From: Leptofilum sp050292445
Lineage (GTDB): Bacteria > Chloroflexota > Anaerolineae > Promineifilales > Promineifilaceae
Length of the DNA: 12,043 bases
Direction of reading: 5' to 3'
Assembly (NCBI GenBank): GCA_050292445.1
Contig: JBNKLQ010000196.1
Span: 1-12,043, forward strand
Of the stretch, positions 1-6,336 are shown one piece after another (within the stretch, counting starts at the first letter, position 1; every line of letters starts with the position of its first letter). Made by a program: the position numbers and the translations under genes. The notes beneath the pieces were generated by a model. That model worked only from the letters and a program-made list of their open reading frames with translations, was not told where the DNA came from and made no database searches.

Positions 1-1518
1 CGGCACTGGCTGATCCAATAACCACAAAAACGTCGGCGTCAAATCAAGCAAATCCGCATCCATTGTTAGCCCCTCACGCACGCCCTTGCCGTGCCAGACA
101 AACATCCCTTCGGGGCGGTGGCTGGCGTAATCGTTGGGCACGTGCTTGATGAGGTGATGGCTGCTGAAGCGCGTCTGGAAATAGCGGGCGTCGGTGGTGT
201 CTTTGGCCCAGCGCACGATGATGTCTGGGGCATCATTGAGCTGCGCCCCCTGCCACATCTCTTCGCGGAACAGCACTTCGCCGACAGCATCCCATTGACG
301 CAGAGCAACGGCAATCTGCCGCCGGGTTTGTTTATAATTTTCGCCAGGCTGCACAATCCCTTGCGGATCGCGTCCCGCCACATTCAGCCAGACATAGCCA
401 ACGGCCGTTGTTCCCGTAGAAAAAGCGCGCGTCTGTGACCAATCCAAATCGTAAAAGTCAATCGCCAACCGCTCGGTGAGACGATCCAGCAGCCCTTTTT
501 TCTGAACGCTGTTGCCTGCTTCCAATTCACTGGCCAAGGCGCGCCCTTTTTGCCGCTCGAAAAATTGCAAAATGGCCAGCTTGAGCCGCTCCGGGGCGGC
601 TTCACGGATAGCGGCGGGCGAGAGGCCAAGGCGATAAAGCGTTTGCTTGAGCTGTACACCTGCACCAGATTTGAGAGCGAGGAAGTCATTCTGATGCAGC
701 CAGTTGTTCAACCAGACTTGGTGCCGTGTGGGGCCAAAACCGTGGTCAGACATCACACACAATATCGTATCGTCATCGACGGCGGCAAGAATTTGGACCA
801 TCGCCTGCTCCACAACTTGGTAGAGGCGCAGGATGGCGTCGGTGTGGGGGCCGTTGGGCTCGTGGCGCGGTTCGCCCGCCATGAACTGCCAGAAGCGGTG
901 CTGGGCTTGATCGGTTTCCAGAAAATGAACGGCTGTAAAATCAGGCTGATCCTGCTGCAACAGCCAGGCAACCGCCTCGCCACGCGTTTTCACCAGATCA
1001 ACCAACCCGTCAAAATAATCGGCATAGCTGCCACCCAAATCGTCGGAAGCATTGCGGGCTAAATCCCAGCCGTGGTCAACCAATTCATGCAGCAGGTTGG
1101 GTGGATGGCACAGTTGAGGGCTGCCGCCGGGATACGGGATGCCAGCTATGAGACGGCCGTTTATCGCTTCCGCTGGGTAAGTCATGGGCATGTTGATCAC
1201 CAGGGAACTGAGACCCGCGTCCGACAGCAGCTTCCAGAGTGAATGGCCAATGATGTGACGGCCGTTTGTAGGTACAAAGGCGGTGTAATCGTCGCCGATG
1301 AGCTTGCCGAAGTCATAGATGCCGTGCTGGCCAGGATTGGTGCCGGTAGCCAGCGAGGCAAAAGCGGTGGGCGTGGCCCAGGGCACGGTACTCAGCAGCG
1401 TGCCGCCTGCGCCTTCGTCAAAGAGGCTTTTGAGCAGGGGCAGCTCTCCGGCCGCCATCCAGGGATTTAATAAATCGAGCGTGGCCCCATCCAGGGCAAT
1501 CATGAGAATCTTGGCCAT
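1..1518 (-). CDS. Alkaline-phosphatase-superfamily phosphodiesterase, 3' end cut by window edge
   Basis: 506 codons are open from the ATG at 1518 to the left edge with no stop, so the C-terminus is missing, probably by only a few tens of residues. The family is type I phosphodiesterase/nucleotide pyrophosphatase-like (AlkP fold), metal-dependent hydrolases of phosphate esters. Expected metal and catalytic residues are visible: D10 in IALDGAT, a likely nucleophile T49 in the segment before SLATGTNPGQHGIYDF (55-70), D203 and H207 in LETDQAQHRFW, D258-H259 in MSDHGFGP, and H467 in SHRPEGMFVWHGKGV. No signal peptide is seen, so it is probably cytoplasmic. No clear Shine-Dalgarno precedes the start, but MAKILMIALDG is a typical family N-terminus. 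The substrate is unknown. Its position after flippase and methyltransferase genes suggests envelope glycan or phospholipid-linked metabolism, which is inference. Three ACGGCCGT octamers lie inside it. Confidence 0.9.
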   Translation of the reverse strand, partial: MAKILMIALDGATLDLLNPWMAAGELPLLKSLFDEGAGGTLLSTVPWATPTAFASLATGTNPGQHGIYDFGKLIGDDYTAFVPTNGRHIIGHSLWKLLSDAGLSSLVINMPMTYPAEAINGRLIAGIPYPGGSPQLCHPPNLLHELVDHGWDLARNASDDLGGSYADYFDGLVDLVKTRGEAVAWLLQQDQPDFTAVHFLETDQAQHRFWQFMAGEPRHEPNGPHTDAILRLYQVVEQAMVQILAAVDDDTILCVMSDHGFGPTRHQVWLNNWLHQNDFLALKSGAGVQLKQTLYRLGLSPAAIREAAPERLKLAILQFFERQKGRALASELEAGNSVQKKGLLDRLTERLAIDFYDLDWSQTRAFSTGTTAVGYVWLNVAGRDPQGIVQPGENYKQTRRQIAVALRQWDAVGEVLFREEMWQGAQLNDAPDIIVRWAKDTTDARYFQTRFSSHHLIKHVPNDYASHRPEGMFVWHGKGVREGLTMDADLLDLTPTFLWLLDQPVP

Positions 1519-1533
1519 GAAATCAGAATTTTT

Positions 1534-1595
1534 ATCAAAGATTACGCAGATTAGAAAGATTAAAAAAAATCTGGTAAATCTGCGAAATCTTTGAT
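1534..1595. repeat. 62-bp imperfect palindrome with 9-bp period (intergenic)
   Basis: This fills most of the 84-bp gap between the methyltransferase stop and the phosphodiesterase start. The outer arms 1534-1552 and 1577-1595 match as inverted repeats at 18 of 19 positions. Inside them AGATT recurs at 1539, 1548 and 1557, and its complement AATCT at 1568, 1577 and 1586, both with an exact 9-bp step around a central A6. On the minus-strand transcript it could fold into a long stem. No U-tract follows the stem, so it is not a standard intrinsic terminator. It resembles the AATCTGCG-type dispersed intergenic repeats I recall from various bacterial genomes. It could also act as a terminator or mRNA-stability element. 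Confidence 0.75.
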
Positions 1596-1602
1596 GAGAC
1601 GA

Positions 1603-2277
1603 TTATTTTTTTAGAACAAAGTAACAATGCGCTGACTGATTCTTAAAGAATTTTGCCAGCAGTAAGTCGAGATAAATAAAGATAGGCGTGAAGATTTCAA
1701 GGGGCCAGAAGGCCAGCGGCAGCATTTCCCAGAGGAAAAAGATGATGTTGTAACGGCCGTTCTGCTCCACCACAAAACCCGCTTCTTCAAAAATGTCCAG
1801 CAAATCGGCAAAGCGCCAGCTCGCTTCCACTTCATCCCCCTGCCACACCGGGTTGATTTTGCGCCCCAGTCGCAGCAGGGGGTTGTCGGTCACGGTTTCA
1901 ACGATGAAGATACGGCCGTTCGCCGCCAAACAGCGCTTCATTTCTGCCAAGACCTGCTCGTAATCCGCCACGTGGTGCAGCACATGGGCAATATAAACTA
2001 TGTCAAACGCATCATTGGGTACCGGTAAACTTGTGCCGCTGGCCTGCATCACATCCAGGCCCAAACGGCGGGCGGTTTGCAAGCGGGGAAAAGAGACTTC
2101 CAGACCGGTGCGCTGCATGGGCACACCGTCAAAACGGAGCATGTTTTCGCCATCACCGCAGCCTACGTCCAGCAATTTTGCCTGCGGATTTTGGCTGGCC
2201 AATTTTTGGGCCACTTGTTGCTCAACCTGGCGGTAATTGAACAGTTTGTAGCGGAAATGGAGGAGTTTTGGGTGCAT
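1603..2277 (-). CDS. Class I SAM-dependent methyltransferase (Methyltransf_11-like)
   Basis: 224 residues from the ATG at 2277. The Rossmann SAM-binding motif I is LLDVGCGDGE (35-44). An acidic E60 at the end of strand 2 should bind the ribose, and motif IV/post-IV is FDIVYIAHVLHHV (91-103), followed by LAANGRIFIVE (117-127). The C-terminal 35-40 residues (about 178-211) are strongly hydrophobic and aromatic, which suggests association with the membrane or a lipid-linked substrate. The frame stays open upstream to a TTG at 2364, but that stretch is the CTCYGYG repeat and translates to low-complexity sequence, so I chose 2277. There is no obvious Shine-Dalgarno. It lies between the flippase and the phosphodiesterase on the same strand and may modify a glycan or lipid. 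The substrate cannot be read from the sequence. Confidence 0.9.
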   Translation of the reverse strand: MHPKLLHFRYKLFNYRQVEQQVAQKLASQNPQAKLLDVGCGDGENMLRFDGVPMQRTGLEVSFPRLQTARRLGLDVMQASGTSLPVPNDAFDIVYIAHVLHHVADYEQVLAEMKRCLAANGRIFIVETVTDNPLLRLGRKINPVWQGDEVEASWRFADLLDIFEEAGFVVEQNGRYNIIFFLWEMLPLAFWPLEIFTPIFIYLDLLLAKFFKNQSAHCYFVLKK

Positions 2278-2287
2278 ATTAAAAAGC

Positions 2288-2349
2288 GTTACACAGAGGT
2301 GATTTTTCTCCGTGTAACTCTGCGTCTCCTCCGTGGTCCTCTGTGTTCC
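2288..2349. repeat. CTCYGYG periodic repeat with short hairpin (intergenic)
   Basis: Four direct CTCYGYGK units start at 2308, 2318, 2329 and 2339, so the steps are 10, 11 and 10 bp, close to one DNA helical turn. An inverted unit at 2288-2298 pairs with 2308-2318. On the minus strand this makes an 11-bp stem (one G-U pair) with a 9-nt loop. The element fills the 97-bp gap between the flippase stop (2375) and the methyltransferase start (2277). It resembles a dispersed 'CTCTGTGT..' repeat I remember from many environmental bacterial genomes, but I cannot confirm that here. It is unrelated in sequence to the 1534-1595 element but similar in design. Confidence 0.7.
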
Positions 2350-2374
2350 TGATTTTCGTTTCAATTCCCATCAA

Positions 2375-3646
2375 TTATGCTCGCTGCCGTCGCCAGAAGA
2401 AGATGATGAGGCCCGCCAAATTGAGCCACAAACCGGTTACCACCATCGCCGCAGGCATTTGCCACAATTCATCGTGGAACAAAATCATCGCGCCAAGCTG
2501 CACCACAATGCCCAGGCCAATCAGGTAGACGTAGTAGGTCCATTCGGTGGATAAAAAATAGTTGAGCCAGACGTTGGACAGAGACAGCAGCAGCATTGCC
2601 AATCCCACTAGTCCTAAAACCAACCCTTCTACCTGATATTCGCTGCCCAAAACCAGATTGATGATCGGTTCGGGGAACAAACTATAAATCAAAGCGATGC
2701 CACCGCAAACCAACCCAACAATGCCCATCGCCAGGAGCAAAATTTTGCCTGCATCTTGATGGGCCGCCTGCCGCCGTGCTGCTTTGGGAAACAAAATCAT
2801 GATGATAGCCACAGGGAAAAACTGGATCACTTTGCCCAGGGTAATGGCAGCACTGTAGTTGCCTGCTACAGATGGATCAAACAGGCGACGCACTAAAATG
2901 GCATCCATGTTGATGAGCAGGGCATAGCCAATAAGCCCTGCGGCAGTATAGGAGGCATAGCGGAACATCTCTGGCAAATGAACTTGATGGTGTACGGCCG
3001 TTTTTTGTTTTACGGCCGTATCCAACAGAACCCAGCCCACAATCAACGCCACGCCACTGGCCAGCGGCAGCGAGAGCATGGCCCCAAACGCGCCCCAACC
3101 CAGCCACACCAATAAAGCCCCCAAAAGCAGGCGCAGCAGCGCCTGAGCAATCTGCACCGTGCTCAGGGCAGAAAATTGTTGCAGCCCTTGCAGCGCGCCG
3201 CCCACGACTGGACGCACCACCATGAGCAAGGTCGCCGCTGCCAAGGCTTGCACTGGACCAATCTCCTCAATCTGCAAAAAAGTAGCGAGTGGCCAACTCA
3301 GGAGGATTAATATCACCCAGGCCAGGCTGCCCCAACGCCAAGAAGCGCGAAACATCGCCTGAAAGAAGGAAGCGATACGGCCGTCTGCCTCATCCCCCGC
3401 CTGAAAACGAGAAATGTAGCGCGTAACCACCGTCTGAATCACCCGCGAAGAGACGACCAGCACCTGCCCCACCCCCGCCAGCGCCACCACAATGCTAAAC
3501 TCCACGGGCGTCAGCATGCGGCCAATCACCAGATTGAACAGATAGTCCAATCCATAAGCGATAGTGACACCAGCCACCAGCGCCAGACTTTGCCACAGAG
3601 AAGGCTTTAGCTGAGACCGCAAACGGGCTACGATGGGGCTGTTCAC
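2375..3646 (-). CDS. Wzx/MATE-type polysaccharide or lipid-linked oligosaccharide flippase
   Basis: 423 residues with about 12 predicted membrane helices (roughly 17-42, 46-70, 104-124, 131-152, 164-184, 187-208, 230-250, 262-287, 302-323, 341-364, 372-391, 397-417) and a basic cytoplasmic C-terminus FFWRRQRA. The family (polysaccharide biosynthesis protein, MOP superfamily) moves undecaprenyl-linked glycans across the membrane. Typical landmarks are present: VTRYISRFQAGD after helix 2, and after helix 7 NMDAILVRRLFDPSVAGNYS followed by the helix ending in ILFPKAA. The start is GTG at 3646, overlapping the stop of the upstream GT2 gene as GTGA, which suggests translational coupling. The hydrophilic loop at 209-220 is encoded around two octamers 18 bp apart. 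The glycan it carries is unknown. Confidence 0.9.
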   Translation of the reverse strand: MNSPIVARLRSQLKPSLWQSLALVAGVTIAYGLDYLFNLVIGRMLTPVEFSIVVALAGVGQVLVVSSRVIQTVVTRYISRFQAGDEADGRIASFFQAMFRASWRWGSLAWVILILLSWPLATFLQIEEIGPVQALAAATLLMVVRPVVGGALQGLQQFSALSTVQIAQALLRLLLGALLVWLGWGAFGAMLSLPLASGVALIVGWVLLDTAVKQKTAVHHQVHLPEMFRYASYTAAGLIGYALLINMDAILVRRLFDPSVAGNYSAAITLGKVIQFFPVAIIMILFPKAARRQAAHQDAGKILLLAMGIVGLVCGGIALIYSLFPEPIINLVLGSEYQVEGLVLGLVGLAMLLLSLSNVWLNYFLSTEWTYYVYLIGLGIVVQLGAMILFHDELWQMPAAMVVTGLWLNLAGLIIFFWRRQRA

Positions 3647-4383
3647 ACCTTAACCGCTCGTTTAGGCAAATTACGATACCGCCAAAAGATTTGCCAAACG
3701 CGCCAAACCGCCTCCACTTTCACAGGCACGCTCATTTTGCTTTGGCCAATACGGCGATCTTCAAAATAGATAGGTAGCTCCAAAATAGAAAAATCCAGTT
3801 TTTGGCAAAGATAAGCCATCTCTACCTGAAAAACATAGCCGTTACTAATTAACTGACTCAAATCAATTGCTTCCAGCACGGACCGGCGAAATGCCTTAAA
3901 TCCGGCTGTGGCGTCTTTAGCCTTAATGCTCAGAATGAGGCGTGCATAAGCGTGGTTGGCCCACCAAGAAAGCATGTAGCGCCACCAGGACCAGCGCTCA
4001 TCCAGGCTTCCCCCGGGAACATAGCGCGAGCCAACAACGACATCATAATTTTCCAGCTGCTTCACCATCTCCGGAATGTATTTTGGGGAATGTGAAAAGT
4101 CGGCATCCATCTGCACCACTACATCGGCACCCATAGCCAAAGCCACCTGGAAGCCTTTAGCGTAGGCCGTGCCCAAGCCAAATTTGCCAGGGCGATGCAT
4201 CACGGTCATTTCCTGAGGATGCTGGGCGGCGAGTTTATCTGCGAGCGCTCCGGTACCGTCAGGCGAAGCATCATCCACGATAATGAGATGTTGGTCTGTA
4301 AATGGCAAATCAAAGAGGGCATTGGTTAGTTTTTCGATGTTGTCTGCTTCGTTGTATGTTGGGATTACAATAATTATCTTCAC
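3643..4383 (-). CDS. GT2 polyprenyl-phosphate mannose (dolichol-P-mannose) synthase-like enzyme
   Basis: 246 residues, the size of a stand-alone Dpm1-type catalytic domain with no C-terminal membrane or GtrA domain. It would transfer a sugar, classically mannose from GDP-mannose, to a polyprenyl phosphate at the inner membrane face, making the lipid-linked donor used by GT-C enzymes outside. Motifs: VIPTYNEADNI (6-16), IIVDDASPDGTG (34-45), the nucleotide-sugar/metal site QMDADFSHSP (91-100), GSRYVPGG (118-125), DATAGFKAFRR (157-167) and RRIGQSKMS (210-218), the last typical of Dpm1 proteins. The start is GTG at 4383 with AGGA at 4393-4396, nine bases upstream. Just beyond lies a strong hairpin (4399-4444). 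The gene overlaps the flippase by 4 bases. Sugar specificity, mannose or glucose, cannot be settled by eye. Confidence 0.9.
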   Translation of the reverse strand: MKIIIVIPTYNEADNIEKLTNALFDLPFTDQHLIIVDDASPDGTGALADKLAAQHPQEMTVMHRPGKFGLGTAYAKGFQVALAMGADVVVQMDADFSHSPKYIPEMVKQLENYDVVVGSRYVPGGSLDERWSWWRYMLSWWANHAYARLILSIKAKDATAGFKAFRRSVLEAIDLSQLISNGYVFQVEMAYLCQKLDFSILELPIYFEDRRIGQSKMSVPVKVEAVWRVWQIFWRYRNLPKRAVKV

Positions 4384-4392
4384 AAAATGCTA

Positions 4393-4396
4393 TCCT
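4393..4396 (-). promoter_or_regulatory. Ribosome binding site for the GT2 gene
   Basis: AGGA on the minus strand, nine bases before the GTG at 4383. It supports that start. It lies only two bases from the base of the 4399-4444 hairpin, so folding could affect ribosome access. Confidence 0.45.
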
Positions 4397-4398
4397 AT

Positions 4399-4444
4399 GT
4401 AAACGGCCGTTTCTCTTGCACATACAGAGAAAACGGCCGTTTAC
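4399..4444 (-). repeat. 18-bp hairpin built from two ACGGCCGT octamers
   Basis: Arms 4399-4416 and 4426-4444 are complementary over 18 bp with one extra base in the right arm. The loop is nine bases. Each arm contains AAACGGCCGTTT. It lies in the 89-bp gap between the propeller gene (stop at 4473) and the GT2 gene (start at 4383), just before the GT2 ribosome binding site. There is no U-run on the 3' side, so it is not a textbook intrinsic terminator. It may end or protect the propeller transcript, or act as a leader structure for the GT2-flippase pair. These are the only two octamers in the window outside coding sequence. Confidence 0.75.
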
Positions 4445-4472
4445 CGGAGTAACTCGTTATCAAAAAACGGGG

Positions 4473-6212
4473 TTAACGATGCGTAATAGGCAAATACGTT
4501 TTGAGTCCGTTGACGGCAAAAACCATCTCCAGCGATTCCGTTTTCCCCTCATAAATGGCTTCGGTTTGGTTGGTAATAAGTGTAAAATCAACCAGGGCTG
4601 GATTCACGATAACGGTATAACTGATCTCAACTTCACTATCACCGGGAACGTTGCCCGTCCACTGAACCGCACCAGCGCCGCTATTGTAGCTGGCCCCAGA
4701 CACGCTGCCAGATACGTAGGTGGTATTGGCAGGAATAGGGCTATTGAAGGTGACAACGGCCGTTTCCGTGCCTAAGTTCGTCAGCCTAAAGGTATAAGTG
4801 ACAGTGCCACCAGCTTCAAACGCACCAGAAGCCGTCATCGTTGAGGGCGTCAAATCAGCGGGAATAATAAGATCAGCCACAAAAAGATCACGACGTCCAT
4901 TCGTGTCATTGGCAATCATATTGCTGGCTTCTGTAGCAAACCCAATCGTACTACAATCAGCAGAGAGGGTCGATCTATGTGCCCGGCCATTTCCCATAAA
5001 CGTATCACTGCCAGTGGCCAGGAAGGTTGTCTGTGTCACCCGATCGTGTATATACACCTGCCGCTCACCATTGTGTGGCAAGGTCACCAAGTTGGTTGCT
5101 TCTGAGGTAAACGAAACAAAACGGCCGTTACCACAAATAGCCGGATCCTTACTGTCCGCATTCCCCTGTGCTCCCAAAGAAGAGATGCTGACCAATTCCA
5201 TCGTATTCAGCACGCGATCGTAAACAAAAATATCAGACTTCCCATTGGTGTCATTGGGCACCAGGTTGGTGGCGTAGGAGCGAAAGGCAATGTAACGGCC
5301 GTCTGAAGAGATTGCCGCCGGACTACTATCTCCGTTCGACTGACCACCACCAACAGGCTTACTAATCAACGTTGTCTGCTGCGTCTGCCTATCATAAAGC
5401 ATCACGTCCCGATAGCCATTACTGTCTGGGACAAGGTTGGTGGCGTCAGAAAGGTAAACGATGAAACGGCCGTCATAACTGGGTGTGGCCCTGACCACGG
5501 TGCCATTAGGATAGGCGCCTCCAGGGGCCTTGGTAATTCGTTCAATATCACCCGTTTGCAAATCGCGCACAAAAATGGCATTGACTCGTGCCGCGTTAGA
5601 GGGTGTACTCTCTACATTGATACCATTGGACGCAAAAATCACTAACTTGGCATCTGGGGTGATGGTCCCAACGCTGTTGCCATCAATCTCTTTGCCATCC
5701 CAGGTCAGCGAGACTCGTTTCAAGGAGTTAGTGACCCAATCGTACAAAAAGACGTCCAGCCCATCATCTACATAATCATGACGGTTGGTATCGCCTGGAA
5801 CCAAATTGGTCGCGTAAGAAATGAAGGAAACATAACGGCCGTCCTCAGAAACAAATGGATCAAAGCTGCGCTGGTCACCTCCCACACCACTTGGCCCTAC
5901 CGAAATCTTTCTAGTCGTATCCGTATTGCGATCTCGGACAAATATATCTACAAAATTTAAGCCCTGCTGATCAGGTCCCCAATTAGACACAAATGATTCA
6001 AAGGTCACAACAGAAGCATCTTCCGAAACAGAAATATAGTATGAATCCAGATTTCCCTCAACACTACCTGTGCCTACACTAACCCTTTCAATGTTACTAA
6101 CGGCCGTTTGACCACTCACAGTAAAGGCTAAGATCATCAAAGGTAACAGCAAAAACAACCAAACAAACTTATAGCTACTCCTGCTATGTGCTTTCTTTTT
6201 CTTAGTGAACAT
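4473..6212 (-). CDS. Secreted seven-bladed PD40/TolB-like propeller with DUF11-like C-terminal domain
   Basis: 579 residues. The N-terminus is a Sec-type signal: basic FTKKKKAHSRSSYK, a hydrophobic stretch at 16-31, then a likely cleavage near VSG-QTA (32-37). Residues about 41-446 are seven repeats of about 58 residues with the plan 'xRVS...G...S.DGRYVSF.S.ATNLVP.DTNG..DIFVYDR.T'. The DGR/NGR position is seen at 124-126, 247-249, 304-306 and 362-364, and DTNG-type acidic loops at 141-143, 262-268, 321-327 and 436-442. Residues about 451-567 form a DUF11-like beta domain (GGTVTYTFRLTNLG, then PANTTYVSGSVSG). The protein ends KTYLPITHR, with no membrane anchor or LPXTG. It is probably an exported surface or extracellular binding protein with no visible catalytic residues. 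Its single-gene setting between glycosylation genes makes it a possible glycoprotein acceptor (inference). Confidence 0.85.
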   Translation of the reverse strand: MFTKKKKAHSRSSYKFVWLFLLLPLMILAFTVSGQTAVSNIERVSVGTGSVEGNLDSYYISVSEDASVVTFESFVSNWGPDQQGLNFVDIFVRDRNTDTTRKISVGPSGVGGDQRSFDPFVSEDGRYVSFISYATNLVPGDTNRHDYVDDGLDVFLYDWVTNSLKRVSLTWDGKEIDGNSVGTITPDAKLVIFASNGINVESTPSNAARVNAIFVRDLQTGDIERITKAPGGAYPNGTVVRATPSYDGRFIVYLSDATNLVPDSNGYRDVMLYDRQTQQTTLISKPVGGGQSNGDSSPAAISSDGRYIAFRSYATNLVPNDTNGKSDIFVYDRVLNTMELVSISSLGAQGNADSKDPAICGNGRFVSFTSEATNLVTLPHNGERQVYIHDRVTQTTFLATGSDTFMGNGRAHRSTLSADCSTIGFATEASNMIANDTNGRRDLFVADLIIPADLTPSTMTASGAFEAGGTVTYTFRLTNLGTETAVVTFNSPIPANTTYVSGSVSGASYNSGAGAVQWTGNVPGDSEVEISYTVIVNPALVDFTLITNQTEAIYEGKTESLEMVFAVNGLKTYLPITHR

Positions 6213-6336
6213 ACACCTAAATATCCATCCTTTATTTATTGCAAAATAGATTTTTATAGCTCCATAGCTGACTGAGCTAAAGAACTAGCGAATTTTACTG
6301 AATTCAATAGGCAAAGCTAGTCTAATTTATTGGGCC
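6213..6336 (-). promoter_or_regulatory. AT-rich intergenic region upstream of the propeller gene
   Basis: This 124-bp gap is the largest in the window and distinctly A+T-rich. It must hold any separate promoter for the propeller gene. TATAAA on the minus strand (near 6253-6258) is the best -10-like hexamer, but its -35 match is poor. Two small inverted repeats are seen: TAGCTC/GAGCTA at 6257-6262 and 6274-6279, and ACTAGC/GCTAGT at 6284-6289 and 6316-6321 with a nested GAATT/AATTC. The second pair could be a weak terminator of the upstream GT-C gene. AGGTG lies almost against the ATG at 6212, so the ribosome binding site is weak. Confidence 0.3.

Noticed and set aside
550..1062. 170-residue plus-strand reading frame
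   Set aside because: It is antisense to the phosphodiesterase, whose catalytic motifs run through the same stretch on the minus strand.
2288..2349. CRISPR array
   Set aside because: Units are about 8 bases with 2-3-base gaps and no unique spacers; no cas genes are present.
2278..2364. 29-residue extension of the methyltransferase to a TTG codon
   Set aside because: The stretch is the CTCYGYG intergenic repeat and gives low-complexity peptide; MHPKLLHFRYK at 2277 is the better start.
4399..4444. Classical intrinsic terminator
   Set aside because: The stem is strong, but no U-tract follows it on the minus strand, so only a general hairpin is claimed.
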